From CATQGW01 sp965242565 (GTDB lineage Bacteria; Chloroflexota; Dehalococcoidia; Bin125): a stretch of 64,000 nt of DNA. The DNA is taken from contig OZ251457.1 of NCBI GenBank assembly GCA_965242565.1, positions 496,001 to 560,000 of the forward strand, given 5' to 3'. The notes beneath the pieces are model-generated. The model was not told the DNA's origin. It ran no database searches and was given only the letters and a program-made list of their open reading frames with translations. Of this stretch, positions 1 to 7,414 are shown in pieces. The translations under genes and the position numbers were made by a program. The first letter of the stretch is position 1; every line of letters begins with the position of its first letter.

Positions 1-2595
1 CTCCGCCAGAAACTCATCGGACAGAATCGAGGTGTCCGGCTTGCCCAGCCCCGCCGCGGCGAAGATGTCCAGCACCCCCTGCGACGCGACCGCGTTCGAG
101 ACCAGCCGCCGCAGCGCGTAATCCAGCTCCTGATCGGCCTGCCCCTCCGCCGGCGAGCGCTTCGACAACGCCGTCCGCACCGCCTGGAAGAACGCCGCAT
201 CGTCGCGGATGCGCCGCGTCTCCTCGTGCGGCGCCGCCAGCGCGAACGCCTGCGTCAACTCCCGCACCGCCGCCAGACACCGCTCCTTCCCGTCCTCCTG
301 CGCCAAAATGTGCTCCTGCGCCGCCGGCAGCAGCGCCAGACGCTGCTCCGCCGTCCCCCGCCGCCAGAGCGAGCGATCAAACCCGTGAAACAGCCCCTCG
401 CAAACCTCGTACTTCTCGACCAGCGCCGCCACCGCATCCTCGTGGTTCAATGTCGTCCGACCCGTCCCGCCGCTCTCCGTGTAGACCGCCAGCGCCTGCT
501 TCAGGTCGTGCGCCAGACCCAAATAGTCCACCACCCGCCCGCCGTCCTTGTCCTTGAACACCCGATTGACCCGCGCGATCGCCTGCATCAGGCCGTGCCC
601 CCGCATCGGCTTGTCCACGTACATCGTATGCAGACTCGGCGCGTCGAAACCAGTCAGCCACATATCGCGCACCAGCACGATCCGCAGCCCGTCTTCCGGA
701 TCGCGGAAGCGGTTCGCCAGCGCCTCGCGGCCCGCCTTGTTGCGAATATGCCGCTGCCACTCCGTCGGATCCGACGCCGAGCCCGTCATCACCACCTTGA
801 TCTCGCCCGCCTCATCGTCCTCGCTGTGCCACTGTGGACGCAACCGCGTCAACTCCGCGTACAGCTCCACGCAGATCCGCCGACTCATGCAGACCACCAT
901 CGCCTTGCCCGACAGCGCCTCCAGCCGCTGCTCGAAATGCTCCACGATGTCCTCCGCAATCTGCCGCACCCGCGGCTTCGCCCCCACCACCGCCTCCAGC
1001 TGCGACCAGCGCGTCTTCAGCTGCTCACGTTCCGCCGACTCCTCGCCCTCCGTGATCTGCTCGAAATTCGCATCCAGCAGCTCCCGATCGCCGCGAATGC
1101 CCAGCTCCACCAGCCGACTCTCGTAATAGATCGGCACCGTCGCCTTGTCCTCCACCGCCCGCTGAATGTCGTACACGCTGATGTAATCGCCGAACACCGC
1201 CCGCGTATCAGCGTCCCGCTTCTCGATCGGCGTTCCCGTGAAACCCACAAACGACGCCCGCGGCAGCGCATCCCGCATATGCCGCGCGAACCCGTCGATG
1301 AAATCGTACTGACTGCGGTGCGCCTCGTCCGCTATCACCACGATGTTCCGACGCTCCGACAGCGCCGGCTGCTCCCCGCCCCCGCGCTCCGGAAAGAACT
1401 TCTGAATCGTCGTGAAAATCACCCCGCCCGACGCCCGCCGCAGCCGCGACCGCAAATCCGCCCGACTCTCCGCCTGCTCCGGCCGCTGCCCCAGCACATC
1501 CGCGCAGCGCGAAAACGTCGTGAACAACTGGCTGTCCAAATCGTTGCGGTCCGTCAGCACCACAATCGTCGGATTGCCCATCCGCGCATCACGCGCTATC
1601 GCCCCAGCGTAAAACGCCATCGTCAGACTCTTCCCCGAACCCTGCGTGTGCCAGACCACCCCGATCCGACGATCCCCCCGCTCCCCGCCCGCGCGGCCCG
1701 TCTCGTAACGCCCGCCCGGCTCCGCGAAGCCCGCCTCCTCCGAAGCCCGCACCGTCTGCTCCACCGCGTGCCGCACCGCGTGAAACTGGTGATACCCAGC
1801 CAACTTCTTCGCCGTCGCCCCGCCGTCGTCCTCGAACACGATGAAATCGCGCACCAGCGCCAACAGACGCGACGGCTCGCACACCCCCTCCAGCAGCACC
1901 TGCAACTCCGGCATATGCGGATCATGCAGCCGCTCGCCCGAAATCGTCCGCCACGGCTTGAACCACTCCATCCCCGCCGTCAGCGTCCCTAGCCGCGCCC
2001 ACACCCCGTCCGACACGATCAGTAACTCATTCATCGCAAACAGCGACGGCAACTCCGCCTGGTACGTCTGCAACTGCCGCCACGCCGCCCACACGTCCGC
2101 CTGCTCGTCGGCCGGATTCTTCAGCTCGATCACCCCCAGCGGCAGGCCGTTCACAAACAGCGCGATATCGAGCCGCCGCAAGTGCTTCTGCTCCGACACC
2201 GTCAACTGGTTCACCGCCAACAGGTTATTCGCCTCCGCCTCCTCGAAATCGAGCGCCCGCGCCTGCGCCCCGCGCACCCGCCCCTCATCGTCGCGGTACT
2301 CCACCGGCACCCCGTCCACCAGCATCCGGTGAAACGACCGGTTGCGCGCCTCCGTCGTCGCCCCCGCCGGCCGCGTCAGCCTGGCCAACGCATCCTCCAG
2401 CGCCGAGTCCGGCAGCTCCGGGTTCAACTCCGCCAGCGCATCCCGCAGCCGCTGCTCCAACACCACATCCGAAAAATCCCCGCGCTCCGCCGTCCCCTCC
2501 GGCCCAAGCTCCGGCCCGTGCGCCGCCTCCCAGCCCAGACCGCGCAGCCAGCCCAGCGCCGCCGCCTCCACCGTCCCCTCATTGAACGCGCTCAC
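1..2595 (-). CDS. hsdR: Type I restriction enzyme R subunit (HsdR), 3' end outside the window
   Basis: Motor and nuclease subunit of a type I restriction-modification complex, which translocates DNA and cuts unmodified DNA. The frame is open for 865 codons from a GTG at 2595 to the window edge. The N-terminal nuclease core shows D143 (RRLDIALF) and E157-x-K159 (IELKNP). The SF2 helicase follows, with Walker A HTQGSGKS near 317-324, DEAH near 423-426 (IADEAHRSQYDF) and motif III FTGTPI. The GTG overlaps the stop of the upstream DUF1828-like gene (GTGA), implying translational coupling. It is the last gene seen of the minus-strand defence operon. The first 26 codons recur twice upstream inside the amplified cassette. 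The C-terminal HsdM-binding part is outside the window. Assignment is certain at family level. Confidence 0.95.
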   Translation of the reverse strand, partial: MSAFNEGTVEAAALGWLRGLGWEAAHGPELGPEGTAERGDFSDVVLEQRLRDALAELNPELPDSALEDALARLTRPAGATTEARNRSFHRMLVDGVPVEYRDDEGRVRGAQARALDFEEAEANNLLAVNQLTVSEQKHLRRLDIALFVNGLPLGVIELKNPADEQADVWAAWRQLQTYQAELPSLFAMNELLIVSDGVWARLGTLTAGMEWFKPWRTISGERLHDPHMPELQVLLEGVCEPSRLLALVRDFIVFEDDGGATAKKLAGYHQFHAVRHAVEQTVRASEEAGFAEPGGRYETGRAGGERGDRRIGVVWHTQGSGKSLTMAFYAGAIARDARMGNPTIVVLTDRNDLDSQLFTTFSRCADVLGQRPEQAESRADLRSRLRRASGGVIFTTIQKFFPERGGGEQPALSERRNIVVIADEAHRSQYDFIDGFARHMRDALPRASFVGFTGTPIEKRDADTRAVFGDYISVYDIQRAVEDKATVPIYYESRLVELGIRGDRELLDANFEQITEGEESAEREQLKTRWSQLEAVVGAKPRVRQIAEDIVEHFEQRLEALSGKAMVVCMSRRICVELYAELTRLRPQWHSEDDEAGEIKVVMTGSASDPTEWQRHIRNKAGREALANRFRDPEDGLRIVLVRDMWLTGFDAPSLHTMYVDKPMRGHGLMQAIARVNRVFKDKDGGRVVDYLGLAHDLKQALAVYTESGGTGRTTLNHEDAVAALVEKYEVCEGLFHGFDRSLWRRGTAEQRLALLPAAQEHILAQEDGKERCLAAVRELTQAFALAAPHEETRRIRDDAAFFQAVRTALSKRSPAEGQADQELDYALRRLVSNAVASQGVLDIFAAAGLGKPDTSILSDEFLAE

Positions 2596-3014
2596 GACCC
2601 GCCGCCAACCTGACAGGTGTAGGAGATGTCCGCCACCCGCACCGCGCCCAGCGCCACATTGAGAATCAGGAACGGTAGTTGGCCGATCTCCGTCGTCCGC
2701 GCGACCAGCTCCACCTCATCGCCTTCCAGCCGCAGCGAACGCCGCACATCGGCGATCAGCGACAACTGGTAGTCGGTGAGCTCGTCAAAGCACCGCGCGC
2801 GTCGCAGCCAGTCGTGCGCATCGCAGTAGTCGGTCACGACATACTCCCCGTCGCGCTCCAGAATCCAGACTTGCACCTCGTCGCAATCCGGGTAGAGCAG
2901 CGACGTGTTCACGCCGACTGCCCCGTCCGGCGCGGGGAAGAACTCGAACAGATCCGACGCCTCCAGGCGCATCTCCGTGCTCAGCGCATCCAGCAGGGCC
3001 GGTTTGGTCACCAT
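2592..3014 (-). CDS. DUF1828-like small protein, cassette copy 3 (next to hsdR)
   Basis: 140-residue protein of unknown function, the hsdR-proximal copy of three homologues in this operon. It starts MVTKPALLDAL and ends VRVADISYTCQVGGGS. The central part (NTSLLYPDCDEVQVWILERDGEYVVTD) resembles the DUF1828 pattern of an acidic strand pair with a Y-V-V-T-D segment; that family link is from memory and moderate. The ATG at 3014 was chosen because it matches the starts of the other two copies; the frame is open further upstream. It overlaps the preceding cassette gene by 7 nt and hsdR by 4 nt, so it is read within the restriction operon. Sequence between copies diverges in the middle but is nearly identical at the C-terminus. 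Confidence 0.8.
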   Translation of the reverse strand: MVTKPALLDALSTEMRLEASDLFEFFPAPDGAVGVNTSLLYPDCDEVQVWILERDGEYVVTDYCDAHDWLRRARCFDELTDYQLSLIADVRRSLRLEGDEVELVARTTEIGQLPFLILNVALGAVRVADISYTCQVGGGS

Positions 3015-3490
3015 CTCGTGCCCCCTTCCGCTCCGTGCAGAATACCCCGATGCGTGAGGTTGATCTCTGCACAGAACTGCCGCCAGACCTCGCTTGGATC
3101 GCCGGCATCGGCTGTGATGTCCGGCGGGACATAAACCCACTGGTCGCCGAACTGCTCCGTCCAGCGGTGCTTGTGGACGCCGCGCGGGCAGTCGCAACGA
3201 AGTTTGGACACGCCAGTGCTGTCGCAAAGCGGGCCGTGGTGGACGACGCCGGGGCCCAGACAGACCCCGACCACTCGGCCTGCGCTCGGGTGGATTACGT
3301 GATAGCCCAGCGCCGCCGAAGCCGGCTTCCGCCAGCCGTACACCCGCAAGCCCCGATCAGGCGTCGAGCCGACGGCCGCCGTGAACCGCTGCGACCCGCG
3401 GTAGCCCGGTGCGAGCGTCCAGCGGATGTCGCCGACGATCTCCTTCGTCGGGTCGGCCAGCATTTCCGCGAACTCTTGCTCAGTGACCAT
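3008..3490 (-). CDS. Unknown cassette protein with Cys-His cluster, copy 2
   Basis: 160-residue soluble protein that I do not recognise. It begins MVTEQEFAEMLADPTKEIVGDIRW and contains a C-x-C-P-x-G-x-H-K-H-R cluster (LRCDCPRGVHKHRWTEQF) that could bind metal, then ends near EINLTHRGIL. The paralogue at 3978-4472 shares all of these. It is always followed, with overlap, by a DUF1828-like gene, so the two form a fixed pair. It starts 9 nt after the stop of a 26-codon hsdR remnant, suggesting reinitiation along the operon. The location between rloC and hsdR suggests a defence-related, anti-restriction or regulatory role, but the sequence does not decide which. Confidence 0.75.
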   Translation of the reverse strand: MVTEQEFAEMLADPTKEIVGDIRWTLAPGYRGSQRFTAAVGSTPDRGLRVYGWRKPASAALGYHVIHPSAGRVVGVCLGPGVVHHGPLCDSTGVSKLRCDCPRGVHKHRWTEQFGDQWVYVPPDITADAGDPSEVWRQFCAEINLTHRGILHGAEGGTRW

Positions 3491-3499
3491 TGGGCAAGC

Positions 3500-3580
3500 T
3501 CAGCGCGCCGTCTCCCAGCCCAGACCGCGCAGCCGGCCCAGCGCCGCCTCCTCCACCGTCCCCTCATTGAACGCGCTCAC
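3500..3580 (-). pseudogene. Truncated copy of the hsdR 5' end (26 codons), unit 2
   Basis: GTG-initiated reading frame MSAFNEGTVEEAALGRLRG..., ending in TGA after GWETAR. It is almost identical to the first codons of the intact hsdR at 2595 and sits in the same place, overlapping the stop of a DUF1828-like gene by GTGA. It marks the edge of an amplified cassette. It may be translated as a small peptide that couples the neighbouring genes, but a simple recombination scar is as likely. Confidence 0.75.
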
Positions 3581-3999
3581 AACCCGCCGCCAACCTGACA
3601 GGTGTAGGAGATGTCCGCGACGCGGACGGCGGCGAGCGCCACATCGAGGATCGCGTAGGGAATGTTCTCCACTTCCTGCACGCGCGCGACCAGCTCCACG
3701 CCCTCGCCCTCCAGCGTGAGCGAGCGGCGCACCCCGTCGATCAGCGCCAGCTGCTCTTCAGTCAGCTCGTGGAAGCAACGCGCGCGGCGCAGCCAGTCGT
3801 GGCCCGCGCCGCGATCTGTCACGACGTACTCGCCGCCGCGCTCCGACACCCAGACCTGCACCTCTTCGCGATCCGGATAGAGCAGCCTGGCATTGACGCC
3901 CACATCGTCCGGCGGGACCGGGAAGAACTCGAAGAGATCCGTGAGCTCGACGCTCCGCGAGCTGGTCAACTCGTCGATCAGGGCGGGCTTGGTCGCCAT
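3577..3999 (-). CDS. DUF1828-like small protein, cassette copy 2
   Basis: 140-residue paralogue of the proteins at 2592-3014 and 4559-4981, starting MATKPALIDEL and ending VRVADISYTCQVGGGL. It is the most diverged copy in the N-terminal two thirds (ELTDLFEFFPVPPDDVGVNARLLYPDREEVQVW), while its last 15 residues match the others. That mosaic pattern suggests the copies did not arise by one recent duplication, or that their ends are homogenised by recombination. It overlaps the previous cassette gene by 22 nt and the hsdR remnant by 4 nt. Function unknown. Confidence 0.78.
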   Translation of the reverse strand: MATKPALIDELTSSRSVELTDLFEFFPVPPDDVGVNARLLYPDREEVQVWVSERGGEYVVTDRGAGHDWLRRARCFHELTEEQLALIDGVRRSLTLEGEGVELVARVQEVENIPYAILDVALAAVRVADISYTCQVGGGL

Positions 4000-4472
4000 G
4001 GTTCGTTCCCCTCCGGTTCCACCAGAATACCCGAGTGGGAGACATCGATCTCAGCGCAGAACTGCCGCCAGACGGCCGTCGAGTCGGTCACATCAGCCGT
4101 GATGTCCGACGGCGCGTAAATCCACTGGTCCGCAAACTGCTCGGTCCAGCGATGCTTGTGCGTCCCGCGCGGGCAGGCGCAATGCCGCTTCCCCGCGCGG
4201 GTGTCGCGGCAGTCTGGCAGATGGTGGACCTCAATGCCCAGACAGAGCCCGACAATCCGCCCGACGCCCTCGTAGATGACCGAGTAGGAGAGCCGCGCAA
4301 GACGCGGGTTTCGCCACGCTTCAACCCGCAGCGGCCAATCGGACTGCGAGCGCACGTGCGCAGTGAACTCGTGCGCGCCGGGATGAGATATGCTGGCCGC
4401 CCACCGAATGTCGCCGACGATCTCCTTCGTCGGGTCGGCCAGCAGCTCGGCGAACTCTTGCTCAGTGATCAT
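3978..4472 (-). CDS. Unknown cassette protein with Cys-His cluster, copy 1
   Basis: 164-residue paralogue of the 3008-3490 product, starting MITEQEFAELLADPTKEIVGDIRW. It keeps the cluster C-A-C-P-R-G-T-H-K-H-R followed by WTEQFADQW and the terminal segment SHSGIL. The central third differs markedly from the other copy, while the N-terminal 20 residues and the cluster are conserved. It is paired with the DUF1828-like gene at 3577-3999. Function unknown; a metal-binding or nucleic-acid-binding role is only a guess from the Cys-His cluster. Confidence 0.75.
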   Translation of the reverse strand: MITEQEFAELLADPTKEIVGDIRWAASISHPGAHEFTAHVRSQSDWPLRVEAWRNPRLARLSYSVIYEGVGRIVGLCLGIEVHHLPDCRDTRAGKRHCACPRGTHKHRWTEQFADQWIYAPSDITADVTDSTAVWRQFCAEIDVSHSGILVEPEGNEPWRPSPP

Positions 4473-4481
4473 TGGGCAAGC

Positions 4482-4562
4482 TCAGCGCGCCGTCTCCCAG
4501 CCCAGACTCTCCAGCCAGCCCAGCGCCGCCGCCTCCACCGTCCCCTCATTGAACGCGCTCAC
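4482..4562 (-). pseudogene. Truncated copy of the hsdR 5' end (26 codons), unit 1
   Basis: A second GTG-initiated 26-codon frame reading MSAFNEGTVEAAALGWLES..., ending GWETAR-stop. It has the same GTGA overlap with the upstream DUF1828-like gene as intact hsdR. The GTG-to-GTG spacing between the three hsdR starts is 982 and 985 nt, which defines the cassette period. Confidence 0.75.
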
Positions 4563-4981
4563 GACCCGCCGCCAACCTGACAGGTGTAGGAGATGTCCGC
4601 CACCCGCACCGCGCCCAGCGCCACATCGAGGATCGCCGTCCCCACATCGTCGACATCCGTCACCCGTGCGACCAGCTCGACGCCTTCGCCTTCCAGCACC
4701 AGCGAGCGTCGCACCTCGCCGATCAGCGCCATCTGCCGCTCGCCCAGCTCCTGAAAGCACCGCGCCTTGCACAGCCAGAGCCAGGCGTCGCCGCCGTCTG
4801 TCACCACGTACCCGCTGTCCTGCTCCGTCACCCAAACCTGCACCTCATCGCGATCCGGGTAGAGCAGCGATGTGTTCACGCCGACCGACCCGTCCGGCGC
4901 CGGGAAGAACTCGAACAGGTCCGAAGCCTCCAGCCGCACCCCCGCAGCCAGCGCATCCAGCAGAGCCGGCTTGGTCGCCAT
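4559..4981 (-). CDS. DUF1828-like small protein, cassette copy 1 (next to rloC)
   Basis: 140-residue member of the cassette family, MATKPALLDALAAGVRLEASDLFEFFP..., ending VRVADISYTCQVGGGS. It is closer to copy 3 than to copy 2. A GGAAGGGG tract lies just upstream of the ATG. Its expected upstream partner is missing: only the 3' end of that gene survives at about 4982-5050, where the rloC stop codon falls. Function unknown; the reading is Y-V-V-T-D-rich DUF1828-like as for the other copies. Confidence 0.78.
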   Translation of the reverse strand: MATKPALLDALAAGVRLEASDLFEFFPAPDGSVGVNTSLLYPDRDEVQVWVTEQDSGYVVTDGGDAWLWLCKARCFQELGERQMALIGEVRRSLVLEGEGVELVARVTDVDDVGTAILDVALGAVRVADISYTCQVGGGS

Positions 4982-5050
4982 CTCGCGCCCCTTCCGGTTC
5001 CCACAGAATACCCCGATGCGTCACGTTGATCACCTCGCAGAGCTGCCATC
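4982..5050 (-). pseudogene. 3' remnant of a third Cys-His cassette gene
   Basis: The minus strand here reads E-V-I-N-V-T-H-R-G-I-L-W-E-P-E-G, matching the ends of the two intact Cys-His cassette proteins (EINLTHRGIL, EIDVSHSGIL). The 5' part is absent and is replaced by the 3' end of the rloC-like gene, whose TGA at 5030 lies inside the remnant. Thus the outermost cassette was truncated when the rloC gene and the cassette array became joined. Confidence 0.65.
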
Positions 5051-7414
5051 AGGCGGTGATCGGCTGATCTGCGTCTGTTGCGGCTTGGCGAACTCGAGAA
5101 CGCGTTCAACGAAGGGCCTCAACTCGCCGTCCGAGGGCCTCTCGTCCGCGTGCTGCTGGTTTGAGTCATGATGGAACCGATGAGCGTACGTCATGAGCTC
5201 ATCGAGCTCGTTGATCTGTTGCGCCGACAGGATCGGACTTCCGTGTTTAGCGCGCCTCTCGCACTCCTTAATGAACCGACCAAACCTTTCTCCCGGGCCG
5301 AAGTCGCCCGGGCAAGTGACGCGGAGGTAGTGTTCGAGGTAGGGGCGCAACGACTTGGCGACTGCCACCAAATCATCGTCGTCTGTCTCCAGGTACCGCG
5401 TCAAACGCAGATACGTTCGATCGTGATCTGTGATGAGGTCGTTATTGACATCCCACGGCCTCAGAGAGGAACCGTCGCTGCTCCGCGCGATCTTGATTGC
5501 CGACCGCGATTCCCGGTAAGGGCGACCAGCAGTCTCCCAGATGTCGCACAGGAACCTCTTGTTGTGAGACAGTACGATCACCTGCCCGACACGGTCGAGA
5601 AGACCAGCGATCTCCGACACCGTCACCGAGAATCGGCTGGTGTCGAGACTGGAGATTGGGTCATCCATCACGACCGTCAGGTCGCTAGGATTGGGATCAA
5701 GCTCGATCGCCACCAAGAACATCGAGAACGCCAACGCGTTGCGGTCACCTGCGCTCAGAGTATTGCCGAAGGAATACTCACCCGCAGGCACGTCCTGGTT
5801 CGTGATGGGCACGAGCTTTCCGTTGATTTCGAGTGCGTAAGTTGTCGTCGGACCGCCCGTCTGGCGCGGCTTGAGGGACTTTACTCGAAAGCCGGCACCA
5901 AACCGACTCAGGTGGTGGTTCAGCCTCTCCTCGTATTGCGGAAAGATCTGATTCCGGAAAGCAGCGAGAGCTTGACTGGCGCGTTTTTGTTCGTCATTCG
6001 TTCGCGATTTGGCTGCGCTTTCGTTTAGGTAAGCGACGGCCAGGTCGACGATGTCCGGAGAGTAGCGCGCCTGAACTGCAGTTAGCCGCGCTATCTCGTC
6101 TTTGATGGTGCCGGCGTTCGTGGACGCTGCTTGGTCGAGGAAAGCCGCGATCGTGGTGTTGGCCCGCTCGATTGTGCGGTTTGCGGAGGTGACGCCCGCT
6201 CGAAGCTCGTCATAGCGAGCAAGCGCGACGCGAGCCTCGTCATCGATGGTGAGGGTGTCGAGTGGTGCAGCCTGTTTCGTGCGAAAGTGGCGGATGATCG
6301 CGGTGTAGGCCTCGTCCCACGCGCCAGCAATCGCTGGAGCGTCGACTTCGATCAGATCGACCTCACACACTTCACGCCAAAACCGCATGCGCTTGGTGGT
6401 TTCGGTCACTGTGCGCTCGAACGCGGTCTGAGCCTTTCGGCCATGTGTTTCATCGATGTGGGTTCGTTCGTCTTGGATCGATGATTTCAGGTCGCGATAG
6501 GCGGCGCTGAAGTAGGAACGGTAGTGCGCGAGCATTACAGACGAACCAATAGCCTGCAAGCAGAAGGGGCACGTCGCTACATCGTCAGCCTGCGCCGACT
6601 GTTGTAGGTACGTTGTGCCTTGGTCTAGCCACCGCTCGCCGTCCTCGCCAAGTTCATCCGCGTGGTCAGCAATTTGTTTTGCGGCATCGGCGTCGAGTTC
6701 CGATATGTCGCGACGCAAAACACGCTCTATCTCGTTGAGATCGAAAGTGGCGGTCGAGAGTCGCCCGGGCGTTGGTGCTTTGCTGATTTCGTCAGCGCGT
6801 TCTGCCGCTGCCTGTAGCTGGCGTTGATGGCGAAGTGCATCGTCGACGTTGAGCTCGTCGGTGAGGTTGCAGAAGCGTTCGATCGCGTCGCGGCCAGCGA
6901 GCGACGACCGAAGGTCGGCAGGAACGGCGTCACGGATCTGTTCCTCCAGCCGGCGTAGCTCTGCGTTGTGCTCTTTCAGCCGGTCGTTCGTTCGCTGGAC
7001 GGTTCGATTCAGGCTGACGCCTTGCTCGCCCAGGATGAGTTCGTGGAGAGCTTGCCTATGGGCGTTGTGGACCTCAAGGCCAGAGCAGACACTTTCAGCG
7101 ACAAACTGTTCATCGAAGACCTTGAGCGACGTCAACGGCGGAATTTTCCAAGCACCATCGGCGAATACTGCGCCGCCCTCTTCGCCCCGCAGCGTGATCA
7201 CGACCACCGGCGGGTCACTCACGTCGATCCGTTGGCGCTCGACGATCGCTGTTGCATTGCCCTTGGCCAACGACCGAAGGACCTCGGAGAGAGTGGTCTT
7301 ACCACGGCTGTTATCGCCGTAGATCACGGTCAGCCGTTTCAGGGGAAGCGAGGCACCGTCGGTCACAGCCTTGAATTGGCCGATGTTGCCGAGGAAATCA
7401 ATTGTCTCTAGCAT
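5030..7414 (-). CDS. rloC: RloC-like anticodon nuclease (AAA_13 ATPase with zinc hook)
   Basis: 794-residue SMC/Rad50-like ATPase. Walker A GDNSRGKTT lies at about 33-41, a coiled coil contains a single CPFC zinc-hook motif (C282, C285), the ABC signature NTLSAGDRNALA is near 551-562 and Walker B VVMDDPISSLD near 581-591. The C-terminal domain carries R690-x3-E694 and a His cluster at 745-749 (YAHRFHHD), fitting the Arg-Glu-His triad of the PrrC/RloC anticodon nucleases. Known RloC proteins are linked to type I loci and cleave tRNA on DNA damage or restriction alleviation. Here the gene lies between hsdS and hsdR as prrC does. The start overlaps the hsdS stop by 7 nt and is preceded by GGGAGAG. 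Codon use looks less GC-biased than flanking genes, hinting at transfer. Confidence 0.85.
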   Translation of the reverse strand: MLETIDFLGNIGQFKAVTDGASLPLKRLTVIYGDNSRGKTTLSEVLRSLAKGNATAIVERQRIDVSDPPVVVITLRGEEGGAVFADGAWKIPPLTSLKVFDEQFVAESVCSGLEVHNAHRQALHELILGEQGVSLNRTVQRTNDRLKEHNAELRRLEEQIRDAVPADLRSSLAGRDAIERFCNLTDELNVDDALRHQRQLQAAAERADEISKAPTPGRLSTATFDLNEIERVLRRDISELDADAAKQIADHADELGEDGERWLDQGTTYLQQSAQADDVATCPFCLQAIGSSVMLAHYRSYFSAAYRDLKSSIQDERTHIDETHGRKAQTAFERTVTETTKRMRFWREVCEVDLIEVDAPAIAGAWDEAYTAIIRHFRTKQAAPLDTLTIDDEARVALARYDELRAGVTSANRTIERANTTIAAFLDQAASTNAGTIKDEIARLTAVQARYSPDIVDLAVAYLNESAAKSRTNDEQKRASQALAAFRNQIFPQYEERLNHHLSRFGAGFRVKSLKPRQTGGPTTTYALEINGKLVPITNQDVPAGEYSFGNTLSAGDRNALAFSMFLVAIELDPNPSDLTVVMDDPISSLDTSRFSVTVSEIAGLLDRVGQVIVLSHNKRFLCDIWETAGRPYRESRSAIKIARSSDGSSLRPWDVNNDLITDHDRTYLRLTRYLETDDDDLVAVAKSLRPYLEHYLRVTCPGDFGPGERFGRFIKECERRAKHGSPILSAQQINELDELMTYAHRFHHDSNQQHADERPSDGELRPFVERVLEFAKPQQTQISRSPPDGSSAR

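Larger units (their letters stand above)
2581..5050 (-). repeat. Tandem cassette array, about 0.98-kb unit, three units (the outermost truncated)
   Basis: Unit order on the minus strand is Cys-His gene, DUF1828-like gene, hsdR 5' end. Junction segments (the last 15 codons of the DUF1828-like gene plus the first 26 codons of hsdR) are nearly identical in all three units, whereas unit interiors differ. The final unit continues into intact hsdR. The outermost unit lacks most of its first gene. Confidence 0.8.

Noticed and set aside
226..1992. 588-codon plus-strand frame rich in Arg, His and Pro
   Set aside because: It is antisense to hsdR, whose motifs are unmistakable on the minus strand; composition is typical of a high-GC shadow.
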